Source: Alkalicoccus daliensis
GTDB taxonomy: Bacteria > Bacillota > Bacilli > Bacillales > Salisediminibacteriaceae
Length of the DNA stretch: 64,000 nt
Assembly (NCBI RefSeq): GCF_900103955.1
Contig: NZ_FNIL01000013.1
Location: forward strand, 1 to 64,000
Direction of reading: 5' to 3'
Part shown: one piece after another, positions 43,536-53,267 of the stretch
How the letters are laid out: each line of letters begins with the position of its first letter
Position numbering within the stretch: the stretch's first letter is position 1
Made by a program: the position numbers and the translations under genes
The notes under the pieces: generated by a model
Databases searched by the model: none
Seen by the model: the letters and a program-made list of their open reading frames with translations, nothing else
Told to the model about the DNA's origin: nothing

Positions 43536-44717
43536 TTGAAGGAAGCAGTAATTGTTGCAGGAGCGAGAACTCCTGTAGGTAAAGCTAAAAAAGGTACATT
43601 TGCCAGTGTTCGTCCGGATGATCTGGCTGCGATAACTATTAAAGAAACGCTTAAACGGGCAAATGATTTTGACCCTTCCCGAATTGAGGATGTCATTATA
43701 GGTTGTGCAATGCCGGAAGCAGAGCAGGGAATGAATATGGCGCGGAATATTTCTGCACTCTCGGGTCTCCCTGAGCAGGTGCCGGCGATTACAATTAACC
43801 GATATTGTTCTTCCGGCCTGCAGAGTATTGCATATGGTGCGGAGCGGATTATGCTCGGACAGTCCCAGGCAATTATTGCCGGCGGAGCAGAGTCTATGAG
43901 CCTTATTCCTATGGGCGGGCACGTTCTGGCCCCGAACCCGACGCTCGTAGAAAATGCTCCTGAATATTATATGGGCATGGGTTTCACAGCAGAAGAAGTT
44001 GCAAAGCGGTTCGGCGTTTCCAGAGAAGATCAGGATGCTTTTGCGGTAGAAAGCCACCGAAGAGCTGCAGCTGCAATTAAAGCAGGCAGGTTTGAAGATG
44101 AAATTGTGCCGGTTCCTGTGACGCTGCGAACACTAAGCGGAGAAAATAAACTGATAGAGCGGGAAGTAATACTTGCTCAGGATGAAGGTGTCCGTGAAGA
44201 CACTACCCTGGAAACACTGGCAAAGCTGCGACCGGCTTTTAATCAGTTTAACGGGACTGTTACAGCAGGGAATGCGTCCCAGATGAGCGACGGTGCTGCT
44301 TCTGTGCTGGTAATGGATAGAGAAACTGCAGAGCAGGATGGGTTAACGCCGCTTGTGAAATTCCGTTCCTTCGCAGTCGCAGGGGTAGCACCGGAAATTA
44401 TGGGCATCGGTCCTATTGAAGCTATTCCAAAAGCAGTAAAACAGGCAGGATTGTCTCTGGAAGATATCGGATTGTTTGAACTGAACGAAGCCTTTGCTTC
44501 GCAGTCGTTGCAGATTCTGCGCCATCTGAAACTGGATCACGAAAAAGTGAACGTTAACGGCGGCGCAATTGCACTCGGGCATCCACTCGGCTGTACAGGA
44601 ACAAAACTTACGCTCAGTCTCATTCATGAAATGAAACGGCGCGGAGAACAGTTTGGCGTAGTAACAATGTGTATCGGCGGCGGAATGGGAGCTGCGGGAG
44701 TATTTGAACTTTTATAA
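43536..44717 (+). CDS. fadA: Acetyl-CoA acyltransferase (3-ketoacyl-CoA thiolase)
   Basis: The 393-residue thiolase has its nucleophilic Cys in [12 protein letters not shown] (about 90), His in [14 protein letters not shown] and second Cys in [12 protein letters not shown]. It releases acetyl-CoA in the last step of beta-oxidation. The TTG start at 43536 follows AAGGAGGG. It is 17 bases after fadN and 21 before fadE, clearly in one operon. Confidence 0.97.
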   Translation: MKEAVIVAGARTPVGKAKKGTFASVRPDDLAAITIKETLKRANDFDPSRIEDVIIGCAMPEAEQGMNMARNISALSGLPEQVPAITINRYCSSGLQSIAYGAERIMLGQSQAIIAGGAESMSLIPMGGHVLAPNPTLVENAPEYYMGMGFTAEEVAKRFGVSREDQDAFAVESHRRAAAAIKAGRFEDEIVPVPVTLRTLSGENKLIEREVILAQDEGVREDTTLETLAKLRPAFNQFNGTVTAGNASQMSDGAASVLVMDRETAEQDGLTPLVKFRSFAVAGVAPEIMGIGPIEAIPKAVKQAGLSLEDIGLFELNEAFASQSLQILRHLKLDHEKVNVNGGAIALGHPLGCTGTKLTLSLIHEMKRRGEQFGVVTMCIGGGMGAAGVFELL

Positions 44718-44738
44718 AAACGAGGAGGATGATGCACT

Positions 44739-46517
44739 ATGGCAACTTCAGAAAAAGTAAAAGGCGGCGGGTTTCTGTTAGAAACGCAGTCAGCAGAAGA
44801 TGTTTTCACACCAGAGGATTTTACGGACGAGCATAAAATGATTGCAAAAACGACAGAGGATTTTGTAAAAGGTAAAGTGGTACCGGAAATTGAACATATT
44901 GAAAACCACGAATTTGATCGATCTGTCCGTCTTTTAAAGCAAGCAGGGGAGCTGGGTCTTCTTGGAGCCGATGTACCGGAAGAATTTGGCGGCATCGGAC
45001 TGGATAAAATCAGTTCTTCTCTTATTACAGAAAAATTTGCACTTGCAGGTTCTTTCTCATTAACACAGGGTGCGCACGTAGGCATCGGATCACTGCCAAT
45101 CGTGTTTTTCGGTAACCAGGAACAGAAAGAAAAGTATCTTCCTGGACTGGCAAGCGGAGAGCAGATTGCTGCATATGCGCTTACTGAGCCTACTTCCGGG
45201 TCGGATGCACTGAGTGCAAAAACTACTGCGAAGCTGACAGAAGACGGCTCCCACTATGTGCTGACTGGTGAAAAGCAGTGGATTACAAATGCCGGTTTTG
45301 CAGATGTATTCGTAGTGTATGCAAAAGTGGACGGCGAACATTTCTCTGCTTTCATTGTAGAGCGGGAGTATGAAGGCGTTTCTGTCGGACCGGAAGAAAA
45401 GAAAATGGGAATTAAAGGTTCCTCTACACGTACGCTGATTTTAGATGAAGCCAAAGTACCGAAGGAGAACCTGCTTGGAGAAGTAGGAAAGGGTCACCTG
45501 ATTGCATTTAATATTTTAAACTTCGGCCGTTATAAGCTTGGCGTGGGCTGTATTGGCGGAGCGAAGAGAGCAATTGAACTTGCTTCCAAATATGCGAACG
45601 AGCGCAAGCAGTTCAAACTTCCAATTTCCAAATTTACTTTGATCCAAAAGAAGCTTGCTGAAATGGCAGCAAAAACATACGCCATGGAAACAACGATCTA
45701 CCGTACTGGCGGGATGATTGACCAGGCGTTTGAAGCACTTTCAGAAGATGAGAAAAAAGATCCTTCTGCCATCGGCAAAGCCATTGGTGAATATGCGATC
45801 GAATGCTCGCTGAATAAATTCTTCGGCTCTGAAGTGCTTGATTTCGCAGTCGATGAAGCAGTGCAAATCCACGGCGGCTATGGTTTTATGGCGGAATACG
45901 AAGTGGAAACTATGTACCGCAACTCGCGCATTAACAGAATTTTCGAAGGAACAAACGAAATTAATAGAATGCTTGTACCAGCAACGATCATGCGTAAAGC
46001 AATGAAAGGTGAACTGCCTCTGCTGGAGCAGGCAGCAGGACTCCAGGAAGAGCTTATGATGATGATGCCGGAAGAAGTCGGTGACGAGACGCTGGAGCAG
46101 GAGAAGTATCTTCTTGCGAATGCAAAGAAAATCTTCCTGATGATCGCTGGAACTGCCGCACAGAAATACGGTGAAAAGCTTTCGAAAGAGCAGGAACTAC
46201 TTGCAAACGTAGCTGATATTGTGAATGAAGTATTCAATATTGAATCTATGATTCTTCGTACTGAAAAAGCAATTGCGAAAGAAGGCGAAGAGAAAAATGC
46301 GCAGAAGATCCTGATGACAGAAGTGTATTCCCAGGAAGCTTTCAATCATATTGAAGCAATTGCAAAGGAATCACTTGTCACACTTGAAGAAGGCGACAGC
46401 TTACGTACGATGCTTTCTATTCTGAAAAAGCTGACCCGCCACACGCCGATTGACCTTATCCAGAAAAAGCGTGAACTTGCAAAAAAAGTCATTGAAGAAG
46501 AGCGTTACGTCGTTTAA
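44739..46517 (+). CDS. fadE: Acyl-CoA dehydrogenase
   Basis: The 592-residue flavoenzyme (YusJ-like) has an N-terminal helical domain, the FAD/substrate segment YALTEPTSGSDA, GEKQWITNAGFADVF, the catalytic Glu region (YRNSRINRIFEGTNEINR) and an extra C-terminal helical domain of about 170 residues that distinguishes it from short-chain dehydrogenases. It catalyses the first step of beta-oxidation. It is the third gene of the FadR operon. Hairpins at 46530-46644 follow. Confidence 0.95.
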   Translation: MATSEKVKGGGFLLETQSAEDVFTPEDFTDEHKMIAKTTEDFVKGKVVPEIEHIENHEFDRSVRLLKQAGELGLLGADVPEEFGGIGLDKISSSLITEKFALAGSFSLTQGAHVGIGSLPIVFFGNQEQKEKYLPGLASGEQIAAYALTEPTSGSDALSAKTTAKLTEDGSHYVLTGEKQWITNAGFADVFVVYAKVDGEHFSAFIVEREYEGVSVGPEEKKMGIKGSSTRTLILDEAKVPKENLLGEVGKGHLIAFNILNFGRYKLGVGCIGGAKRAIELASKYANERKQFKLPISKFTLIQKKLAEMAAKTYAMETTIYRTGGMIDQAFEALSEDEKKDPSAIGKAIGEYAIECSLNKFFGSEVLDFAVDEAVQIHGGYGFMAEYEVETMYRNSRINRIFEGTNEINRMLVPATIMRKAMKGELPLLEQAAGLQEELMMMMPEEVGDETLEQEKYLLANAKKIFLMIAGTAAQKYGEKLSKEQELLANVADIVNEVFNIESMILRTEKAIAKEGEEKNAQKILMTEVYSQEAFNHIEAIAKESLVTLEEGDSLRTMLSILKKLTRHTPIDLIQKKRELAKKVIEEERYVV

Positions 46518-46529
46518 TTTGTTATCCAA

Positions 46530-46553
46530 TTTAGGACAGTTCCCTGTCCTAAA
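46530..46553 (+). other. Perfect hairpin after fadE
   Basis: TTTAGGACAG and CTGTCCTAAA form a ten-base-pair stem with a TTCC tetraloop, 13 bases after the fadE stop. There is no T-run, so it may be a 3'-end stabiliser or a weak terminator. Confidence 0.6.
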
Positions 46554-46599
46554 GAAACTATATATTTCTTTCTGATAGCAGGAAGAACATTCTCTCTTA

Positions 46600-46644
46600 G
46601 GAAAATCCGGATTTCTCGTCTCCCCACGAGTATCCGGATTTTCC
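46600..46644. other. Long 18-bp interrupted hairpin in the fadE-yusI gap
   Basis: GGAAAATCCGGAT pairs with ATCCGGATTTTCC (13 perfect pairs). Inside, CTCGT pairs with ACGAG around a CTCCCC loop, with a small internal bulge. The stem is symmetrical and not followed by T. It is a strong structure of unknown role on either strand. Confidence 0.65.
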
Positions 46645-46746
46645 GCTGTCCGCCGCCTGGAAGGATCTCTATAATTCATCAGACAACACGTGCTTTCTTC
46701 TGGGCAGTCAGCTACAATAGAAATGAATAATAGAAGGAGGTATATC

Positions 46747-47103
46747 ATGACAGTTACTTTTTATCACTATCCAAAATGCAGTACCTGCCAGAAAGCAAAG
46801 AAATGGCTTGAGACTAACGGGATTGATTTTAACGAAATACATATAGTAGAGTCTCCGCCGGCAAAAGAAGAGCTTCGTTCGATGTATGAAGCGAGCGGTC
46901 TTCCACTCAAGAAATTTTTTAACACGAGCGGGAAAAAATACCGGGAACTTGGTCTGAAAGACAAAGTAAGTACAGCTTCCGAAGATGAATTACTGGAGCT
47001 TCTTTCTTCCGATGGCATGCTGATTAAACGTCCGCTTGCAACAGATGGAAAGACGGTGACAGTTGGTTTTAAAGAAGAAGCCTACGAATCAGCGTGGAAA
47101 TAA
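46747..47103 (+). CDS. ArsC/Spx-family protein YusI
   Basis: The 118-residue thioredoxin-fold protein has a CSTC motif (Cys about 12 and 15, in YPKCSTCQKA) and the family segments SGLPLKKFFNTSGKKYRELGL and LIKRPLATDG. It belongs to the arsenate-reductase/Spx superfamily; B. subtilis YusI occupies the same place between fadE and gcvH. ATG 46747 with GAAGGAGG is clear. The reaction is uncharacterised: arsenate reduction or redox sensing are possibilities, and it lacks the Spx transcription context. Confidence 0.9.
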   Translation: MTVTFYHYPKCSTCQKAKKWLETNGIDFNEIHIVESPPAKEELRSMYEASGLPLKKFFNTSGKKYRELGLKDKVSTASEDELLELLSSDGMLIKRPLATDGKTVTVGFKEEAYESAWK

Positions 47104-47114
47104 TCCAGTAGTTG

Positions 47115-47144
47115 TTGCAGGGATGAAGCCCCTTGTATTATAGT
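47115..47144 (+). promoter_or_regulatory. Candidate gcvH promoter
   Basis: TTGCAG (47115-47120) and TATAGT (47139-47144) are 18 bases apart, about 85 bases before gcvH. Confidence 0.5.
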
Positions 47145-47228
47145 GGAGAAGACAGCATTATGACTGCCTGATACATAGCATTGGCAGCGGTCGTTATGAC
47201 CTAATTTTTTGATGGAGGGATTCTTACA

Positions 47229-47612
47229 ATGAGCTTACCAAAAGATTACAAGTATTCTGAAGAACATGAATGGGTGAAAGATGAAGATGGTAAGGTACGT
47301 ATTGGTATTACTGACTTTGCCCAGTCAGAACTTGGAGATATCGTTTTCGTTGAACTTCCTGAAGTAGGAGACGAGCTTGAAGCAGATGAGCCGTTCGGCA
47401 GCGTGGAATCTGTAAAAACAGTATCTGAGCTTTATGCACCAATCAGCGGAAAAGTTGTTGAAATCAACGAAGAACTCGAAGATTCACCTGAACTTGTAAA
47501 CGAATCACCTCATGATCGTGCATGGATGATCGTAATTGATCCTTCCAACCCGGAAGAAATGGATGAATTAATGGATGCAGATGCATATCAGGAAATGATC
47601 GAAGAAGATTAA
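47229..47612 (+). CDS. gcvH: Glycine cleavage system H protein
   Basis: The 127-residue lipoyl carrier has the lipoyl-attachment Lys in [15 protein letters not shown] (about residue 63). It shuttles the aminomethyl group in glycine cleavage, and in Bacillus GcvH is also the octanoyl acceptor for lipoyl-group assembly by LipM/LipL. It is highly acidic. The gene is separate from the other gcv genes, as in B. subtilis. A terminator follows directly. Confidence 0.97.
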   Translation: MSLPKDYKYSEEHEWVKDEDGKVRIGITDFAQSELGDIVFVELPEVGDELEADEPFGSVESVKTVSELYAPISGKVVEINEELEDSPELVNESPHDRAWMIVIDPSNPEEMDELMDADAYQEMIEED

Positions 47613-47622
47613 TGAAAACCGA

Positions 47623-47662
47623 ACCGTTTCATCAGATAATTTCTGGTGAAGCGGCTTTTTTT
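47623..47662 (+). terminator. Terminator after gcvH
   Basis: An imperfect stem (CCGTTTCATCAG with CTGGTGAAGCGG) is followed by CTTTTTTT, beginning 11 bases after the stop codon. Confidence 0.85.
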
Positions 47663-47768
47663 GCACAGTTAACTTTCATATAGGAACTTTACTTCAGCCT
47701 CCAGATTATTTAAACTTCGTTTTTTAGAGAATCTTATGATTAGCTGACGAGAGTAATGCATAGAAAAT

Positions 47769-47782
47769 TGTAAACGCTTCCT
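47769..47782 (+). promoter_or_regulatory. Weak cre-like site before the metN riboswitch
   Basis: TGTAAACGCTTCCT keeps the cre core but differs from the consensus at two of the last three positions. It lies about 35 bases before the -35 element. It may be chance. Confidence 0.25.
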
Positions 47783-47816
47783 GGTTTCCGTTGTTAATTT
47801 GCTTAATATATTTCTG

Positions 47817-47845
47817 TTGACAACGGATTTGGACAGTGATAATAT
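47817..47845 (+). promoter_or_regulatory. Promoter of the metNPQ riboswitch
   Basis: TTGACA (47817-47822) and TAATAT (47840-47845) with a 17-base spacer form a near-consensus sigma-A promoter. Confidence 0.85.
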
Positions 47846-47875
47846 CCATATCAGACGAAAAAAAGAACTGCATAT

Positions 47876-48040
47876 CTTCTTATCACGAGAGGTGGAGGGA
47901 CTGGCCCTATGAAACCCGGCAACCACTAAGCTGCTGCTTAGAAGGTGCCAAATCCTGCGGAATTTATTTCCGGCAGATGAGGAGAAAGACTTTATTTATA
48001 GAGCCTTTCTGCTTATCAGTAAAGCAGGAGGGCTTTTTCT
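47876..48040 (+). promoter_or_regulatory. SAM-I (S-box) riboswitch of metNPQ
   Basis: The aptamer (47876-47984) has P1 CTTCTTATC/GATGAGGAG, the core GAGGTGGAGGGACTGGC, CCCGGCAACC and AAGGTGCCAAATCCTGC. A terminator follows at 48002-48040 (AGCC...CTGCTT paired with AAGCAG...GGCT, then a T-rich tract). S-adenosylmethionine should switch off methionine uptake. It occupies the centre of the 512-base gcvH-metN gap. Confidence 0.96.
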
Positions 48041-48124
48041 TTTTCCATTAATACTTTCGTGCGTTAAAGGGACTAAAGTGATATGATTAATTAGTTTTCG
48101 TCAAGGATGAAAGGAGAACTCCTG

Positions 48125-49150
48125 TTGATTACGCTCTCAAAAATAGCTAAAGTGTTTAACACAAAAGATGGTGAAGTAAAAGCTGTCGATAATATTGATT
48201 TGACGATTGATAAAGGAGAAATATTCGGTGTGATCGGCTACAGCGGAGCAGGGAAAAGTACACTGATCCGGCTGCTGAATATGCTCGAGGCACCTACTTC
48301 CGGAACAGTAGAAGTTGCAGGAAAGTCGATGCACACCCTATCCAGGCAGAAGCTTAGAGCTGCCCGGCAGGAAATCGGCATGATTTTTCAGCACTTTAAT
48401 CTGCTCTGGTCACGCACGGTAGCTGAAAACATTGCTTTTCCTTTAGAAATTAAAGGAGTCAGCAAAACTGAACAGAAAGAGCGGGTAAATGAACTTATTA
48501 AGCTTGTAGGCCTTGAAGGCCGCGGGGGGTCTTATCCTTCCCAGCTCAGCGGTGGCCAAAAGCAGCGTGTCGGTATAGCACGTGCGCTGGCAAATAATCC
48601 ACAGGTGCTGCTATGCGATGAAGCAACATCCGCTCTGGATCCTAAAACGACGGACTCTATTCTGGATCTGCTGGTCGACATTAACAAAAAACTTGGATTA
48701 ACTATCGTGCTGATAACGCACGAAATGCACGTGATCCGAAAAATCTGCCATCGGGTAGCAGTGATGGAAAGCGGAAAAATCGTGGAGCAGGGAGATGTGC
48801 TTGATATTTTCCGGCGTCCAAAGCAGGAAATGACGAAAGAATTTGTAAAGCAGGTAACAGAGCCTGAAGAAACAGAGGAAGCATTGAAGCATCTGCTGGA
48901 TAAGGAAGGCATCGGTCATGTCCTGCAGCTGACTTTCGTAGGCGGCGATACTCAGAGACCTCTGATTACAGATATCGTCCGAAAGTTTGATGTAAACATC
49001 AGTATTCTCCAAGGGAAAATTTCGCAGACACAGCATGGTTCCTACGGCTCTTTATTTATTAGTTTGAGCGGAGAAGAAAAGCTGATTACAGATGTTGTCG
49101 ACTATATAAAGTCGCAGCAGGTGGAAGTCGAGGTGATTCACAGTGCTTAA
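48125..49150 (+). CDS. metN: Methionine ABC transporter ATPase
   Basis: The protein has about 341 residues: Walker A GYSGAGKST, Q-loop FQHFNLL, signature LSGGQKQRVGIARAL, Walker B LLCDEATSALDP, and the C-terminal NIL regulatory domain (about 265-340), where methionine binds to inhibit transport. TTG 48125 is preferred over ATG 48107, because AAAGGAG (48110-48116) is well spaced and the start then matches MetN homologs. It overlaps metP by eight bases. Confidence 0.95.
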   Translation: MITLSKIAKVFNTKDGEVKAVDNIDLTIDKGEIFGVIGYSGAGKSTLIRLLNMLEAPTSGTVEVAGKSMHTLSRQKLRAARQEIGMIFQHFNLLWSRTVAENIAFPLEIKGVSKTEQKERVNELIKLVGLEGRGGSYPSQLSGGQKQRVGIARALANNPQVLLCDEATSALDPKTTDSILDLLVDINKKLGLTIVLITHEMHVIRKICHRVAVMESGKIVEQGDVLDIFRRPKQEMTKEFVKQVTEPEETEEALKHLLDKEGIGHVLQLTFVGGDTQRPLITDIVRKFDVNISILQGKISQTQHGSYGSLFISLSGEEKLITDVVDYIKSQQVEVEVIHSA

Positions 49151-49826
49151 CACGATCCTTGCTTCTGCAGTATTCGGTGATGTAAACTGGGCCAATATGT
49201 GGGAAGCAACTGTAGAAACTCTCTACATGTCTCTGGTAGCATTAATATTTACATTTTTCTTTGGAATTATTCTGGGGCTTCTTTTATACCTTACTGATAA
49301 GAAGCAGATCTGGGAAAATAAAGCTGCACACTTCATTATAGGTGCGTATGTTAATATTTTCAGGTCCATTCCCTTTATTATCTTAATCGTTCTGCTTGTT
49401 CCATTTACACGGACACTGGTAGGAACAATGTTAGGTCCTTCCGCAGCACTGCCTGCGTTAATTATAGGTGCAGCACCATTTTACGCACGAATGGTGGAAA
49501 TTGCTCTCCGTGAAATAGATAAGGGAGTAATTGAAGCCTCTAAAGCAATGGGCGCTTCGAATGGACAAATCATCAGTAAAGTACTGCTTCCAGAATCCAT
49601 GCCGGCACTGGTATCAGGTATTACCGTGACAGCCATCGCCCTCGTAAGCTACACAGCTATGGCGGGAGTGATCGGCGCTGGTGGACTGGGGGACCTTGCT
49701 TTCCGGGACGGATTTCAGCGGAACAATCCGGAAATCACCTTTACAGCAACTGTGATCGTTCTCATCATCGTCTTTATACTTCAGTTTATCGGCGATATGG
49801 TTACGAATAGATTAGACAAGAGATAA
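49143..49826 (+). CDS. metP: Methionine ABC transporter permease
   Basis: The 227-residue permease (MetI type) has about five transmembrane helices and the EAA motif ASKAMGASNGQIISKVLLPE contacting MetN. The N-terminal WANMWEATVETLYMSLVAL is typical. The GTG start lies inside the end of metN, showing translational coupling. It transports methionine with MetN and MetQ. Confidence 0.95.
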   Translation: MLNTILASAVFGDVNWANMWEATVETLYMSLVALIFTFFFGIILGLLLYLTDKKQIWENKAAHFIIGAYVNIFRSIPFIILIVLLVPFTRTLVGTMLGPSAALPALIIGAAPFYARMVEIALREIDKGVIEASKAMGASNGQIISKVLLPESMPALVSGITVTAIALVSYTAMAGVIGAGGLGDLAFRDGFQRNNPEITFTATVIVLIIVFILQFIGDMVTNRLDKR

Positions 49827-49848
49827 CTACAAACAGGAGGAATTTATC

Positions 49849-50844
49849 ATGAAGAAAACTTTACAACTGGCAGGTATCAGCGCATTATCCGTTGCTTTTC
49901 TAGCAGCATGTGGAGATAACAGCGAAAACAATACTACAGAAATTAATAACGGTGGAAATAACGCCGCTGAAAATAATGTAGATGTAAATGAATCAGACGC
50001 AGGTACTGATATTGGAAATAACGCAGCAGATGTAGAAGAAAATAATAACGGCGCAGAAGAAAACAACAACGCTGCGGAAGAAAATAATGAAGCCGCTACA
50101 GAAGATTTTGAAACACTCGTGGTAGGAGCTTCCAACGTGCCGCACGCAGAAATTCTTGAATTTGCAACGCCTTTACTGGAAGAAGAAGGGGTAGAACTTG
50201 AAATCGTTACTTTCAACGATTATATCCTTCCGAACCAGGCTCTTGATGAAGGAGAACTGGATGCAAACTATTTCCAGCATGTTCCTTATTTTGAATCACA
50301 GATTGAAGAATTTGACTATGATTTCGCAAACAAAGGCGGTATTCATATTGAGCCTATCGGTATTTATTCTCAGGATTATGATTCCCTGGAGGATCTTCCG
50401 GAAGGTGCAGATATTATCATGAGCAGCTCAGTTGCAGACCACGGCCGTATTCTTATGATGCTGGAAGAACAGGGGTTAATTACTCTTGAAGATGGCGTTG
50501 GTATTGAAGCGACAATTGAAGATATTGCTGAAAATCCTAATGACTTTAATTTCCAGGATAATGTAGAAGCAGCACTTCTTCCTACTGCTTACGAAAATAA
50601 TGAAGCAGATGCAGTGCTTATCAATTCAAACTACGCACTGGATGCAGGTTTAAATCCGATGGAAGATTCTATCGCAATTGAGTCAGCCGATGGAGACAAC
50701 CCATATGCAAACATCATTGCAGTAAACAGCGAAGATGAAGATGATCCTCGTACAGATATTCTTGTAGAAGTACTTCTATCAGATGAGGTACAGGAGTTTA
50801 TTGAAGAAGAATATGACGGTGCAGTTGTACCAGTACAAGATTAA
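49849..50844 (+). CDS. metQ: Methionine-binding lipoprotein with long Asn/Glu-rich linker
   Basis: The 331-residue lipoprotein has a signal peptide and lipobox FLAACG (Cys about 22). Residues about 23-85 form a low-complexity linker of Asn, Glu, Ala and Asp. The NlpA/MetQ domain then begins (LVVGASNVPHAEILEFATPLL, in part) and includes LPNQALDEGELDANYFQHVPY and a NYALDAGLNP segment. The linker is much longer than usual and would tether the receptor away from the membrane in an acidic, salt-tolerant form. The gene ends the metNPQ operon. Confidence 0.95.
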   Translation: MKKTLQLAGISALSVAFLAACGDNSENNTTEINNGGNNAAENNVDVNESDAGTDIGNNAADVEENNNGAEENNNAAEENNEAATEDFETLVVGASNVPHAEILEFATPLLEEEGVELEIVTFNDYILPNQALDEGELDANYFQHVPYFESQIEEFDYDFANKGGIHIEPIGIYSQDYDSLEDLPEGADIIMSSSVADHGRILMMLEEQGLITLEDGVGIEATIEDIAENPNDFNFQDNVEAALLPTAYENNEADAVLINSNYALDAGLNPMEDSIAIESADGDNPYANIIAVNSEDEDDPRTDILVEVLLSDEVQEFIEEEYDGAVVPVQD

Positions 50845-50850
50845 TAAAGA

Positions 50851-50876
50851 AAGCTCCGCATCCGCGGAGCTTTTTT
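50851..50876. terminator. Bidirectional terminator metQ/asnB
   Basis: AAGCTCCGC and GCGGAGCTT form a nine-base-pair stem with an ATCC loop, followed by T6. It lies between convergent metQ and asnB. Confidence 0.9.
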
Positions 50877-50881
50877 CTTTA

Positions 50882-52765
50882 TTAAGAGATGAGGGGTGTT
50901 TCAGCTGTTCCGGTAGATAAAGGAGTTATTGCATTTTCAATATACATAATATGCCATTTTGCCAGTACATAGAGTGTCCAGATCTTTCTGGCATGATCTG
51001 CTTTTCCATTTTGATGTTCTCTCACTAATTTTTCCGCATAGCCCACCTGGATATATTCTGAGATTCCGCTTGATGCTATTACTGAGAGACACATATCTCC
51101 CCTTTTACCTCGCAGCCACTGCTTTAATGGTACAGGAAAACCAAGTTTCGCTCTGTGCAGTACGTGGTCCGGTACGATGCCCTCCATTGCTTCTCTGAAA
51201 ATTTTCTTTGTAGTATGGCTGTTCACTTTAAGAGAAGTAGGAATTGTTCTTGCAGTTTCGAACACACTGGTATCCAGAAAAGGGACTCTTAATTCAATAG
51301 AATGCGCCATAGACATTTTATCCCCTTTTGCTAGTATATTTCCTGGAAGCCAAAGGTTCATATCAAGATGCTGCATTTTAGTAACTTCATCCTGCTCCTG
51401 TACTTCCTGATAGTAATTACCTGCCCATTCGAATGCAGACATAAGCCCGCTGTCGTTTTTTTCACGCTGAAGATATTCGAGTGCAGGGCCTGTAAAGATT
51501 TTCGCATTCCCTATAAACCTGCTCTCCAGGGGAGTGAAACCGCGCATAAGAAAATTTTTCCCGTAAAACGCAGGGGCGTGGGAAACGAAATCGAGAGCTT
51601 TCCTTTTAAGGGAAGGAGATAATTTCCGGAAATACCTTAATGCCTGCGGCTCCTGATAAATTCTGTAGCCTCCAAAAAGCTCATCTGCTCCTTCGCCGGA
51701 AAGGACTACTTTTACATGCTGGGAAGCCAATTCTGAAACGATAAATAAAGGAACTGCAGAAGGGTCTGCTACAGGATCATCCTGGTGCCAGATCACTTTG
51801 TCTACTGTATCGAAATATGCTTCTTCTGTAATCATCTGCTCATGATGCTCCGTATCAAGCATCCGGGCAGTTACTCTGGCGACCTCACATTCGTTCTGGC
51901 CGCCTTCAAAGCCTACTGAAAATGTTTTTAAATTACCATGCTTTCTCATCATCGCTGTAATTGCTGTGGAATCAATGCCGCTGGAAAGGAAGCTGCCAAT
52001 AGGCACATCACTCTGCATATGCAGTTTTACAGATTCCTCCAGCTTTTCTTTAATAGTAGTCCGAAGTATTTCCCTATCCTGCTTTTCTGGTGAAAATGAA
52101 GGCTCCCAGTATTTTTTGATATTAATTTGGGATCCTTTCACTATCATACAGTGTCCGGGCGGGAGCTTGGACACTCCTTTTACCATCGTTGCTGGTTCAG
52201 GAACATACTGAAAAGAAAGGTAATACATTAAACTTTGTGGATCCAGTGATTTGCCTTCAGGCATTAATGTGACAATACTCTTTAATTCAGAAGAACAGAT
52301 GATTTTCTCTTCATCAGCCCAGTAATAAAAAGGTTTAATGCCGAATGGATCTCTGGCTGCAAACATAATATCTTTTTCAATATCATAAAGAACAAAAGAA
52401 AACATGCCCCGCAGGTAAGAGGTACAGTCTGTACCGTACTCTTCATAAAGGTGCAGAATCGTTTCTGCGTCTCCGTTAGTTTTGAATTTGTGCCCTTTTG
52501 CTTTTAGTTCTTCACGGAGCTGCAGGTAGTTGTAAATCTCCCCGTTGCAGATAAGCGCCAATGTTCCATCTTCGTTCGTCAGCGGCTGCCTGGCATGTGC
52601 TACATCCAGAATAGAAAGTCTCCGGAAACCGAGCCCGACATCTCCGTGAATCCAGGTGTTCTCATCATCCGGACCTCTATGTATCATCTGGTTGCCCATT
52701 GCTACTAATTGACAGTGTGTAACAGCAGTATTTTGAAACATTTTGATTGCATTGATTCCGCACAT
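50882..52765 (-). CDS. asnB: Asparagine synthase (glutamine-hydrolysing)
   Basis: The 627-residue protein has an N-terminal class II glutaminase domain with nucleophile Cys2 (MCGINAI), RGPDDE and GEIYNYLQLR motifs. The C-terminal synthetase domain has the ATP pyrophosphatase loop SSGIDSTAITA (about 255) and SGEGADELFGGY. It makes asparagine from aspartate with glutamine-derived ammonia. B. subtilis has three such genes (asnB, asnH, asnO) and the exact counterpart is not clear. It is monocistronic on the minus strand, convergent with metQ. Confidence 0.93.
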   Translation of the reverse strand: MCGINAIKMFQNTAVTHCQLVAMGNQMIHRGPDDENTWIHGDVGLGFRRLSILDVAHARQPLTNEDGTLALICNGEIYNYLQLREELKAKGHKFKTNGDAETILHLYEEYGTDCTSYLRGMFSFVLYDIEKDIMFAARDPFGIKPFYYWADEEKIICSSELKSIVTLMPEGKSLDPQSLMYYLSFQYVPEPATMVKGVSKLPPGHCMIVKGSQINIKKYWEPSFSPEKQDREILRTTIKEKLEESVKLHMQSDVPIGSFLSSGIDSTAITAMMRKHGNLKTFSVGFEGGQNECEVARVTARMLDTEHHEQMITEEAYFDTVDKVIWHQDDPVADPSAVPLFIVSELASQHVKVVLSGEGADELFGGYRIYQEPQALRYFRKLSPSLKRKALDFVSHAPAFYGKNFLMRGFTPLESRFIGNAKIFTGPALEYLQREKNDSGLMSAFEWAGNYYQEVQEQDEVTKMQHLDMNLWLPGNILAKGDKMSMAHSIELRVPFLDTSVFETARTIPTSLKVNSHTTKKIFREAMEGIVPDHVLHRAKLGFPVPLKQWLRGKRGDMCLSVIASSGISEYIQVGYAEKLVREHQNGKADHARKIWTLYVLAKWHIMYIENAITPLSTGTAETPLIS

Positions 52766-52846
52766 AATTTTTTCTCCTTTAAGTTTTATAAAAAAAAGAT
52801 TTTAATGAACGAAAGAAACAAACTAAGGGGATAAGATTTTAAAAAA

Positions 52847-53120
52847 GGCTACCTTGAAAATAAAAGTTCCGCTAAAAAGAAGTAATACTGCTGCTTCACT
52901 TTCGGAGCGGCTTACCCAAGGGCTTGTTCTCGACTAATTTTGACGGAAAGAACGTCCGCCAAAATGGATTCTCCAACTGCGCTCATCCTTTGGGTGTCCT
53001 CTCCTTCGTTCCACAGCAGTATTAATTTTCATACTTCATGGTGCAAAAATTTTGCATGAGTGTCTCTGTTAAAGTCTGATGTTGATATAAGAACATTACG
53101 CTTGCGGCTCCTTTTTCTGC
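52847..53120 (+). repeat. Dispersed repeat family A, copy 4
   Basis: About 270 bases are near-identical to the reverse complement of 30708-30973, including the hairpin ATTTTG.CGGA/TCCG.CAAAAT (52937-52965) and the blocks GGGTGTCCTCTCCTTCGTT and TTTTGCATGAGTGTCTCTG. With copy 2 it forms a widely spaced inverted pair. Bases 53121-53267 hold no recognisable gene. Confidence 0.82.
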
Positions 53121-53267
53121 GCTTGCCGCGGAGAAATCCTTCAGCTATCCCTTCCTTTCGTCCGGCATGATCTTCACGCTTTCTTTTTCTGCAGGCGTCT
53201 TCACCGCCTTGTCTTTATTTTGTTGATAGAAAAGCTTGTAATAAAAACAATCTTTTCTTTTGTTTCG

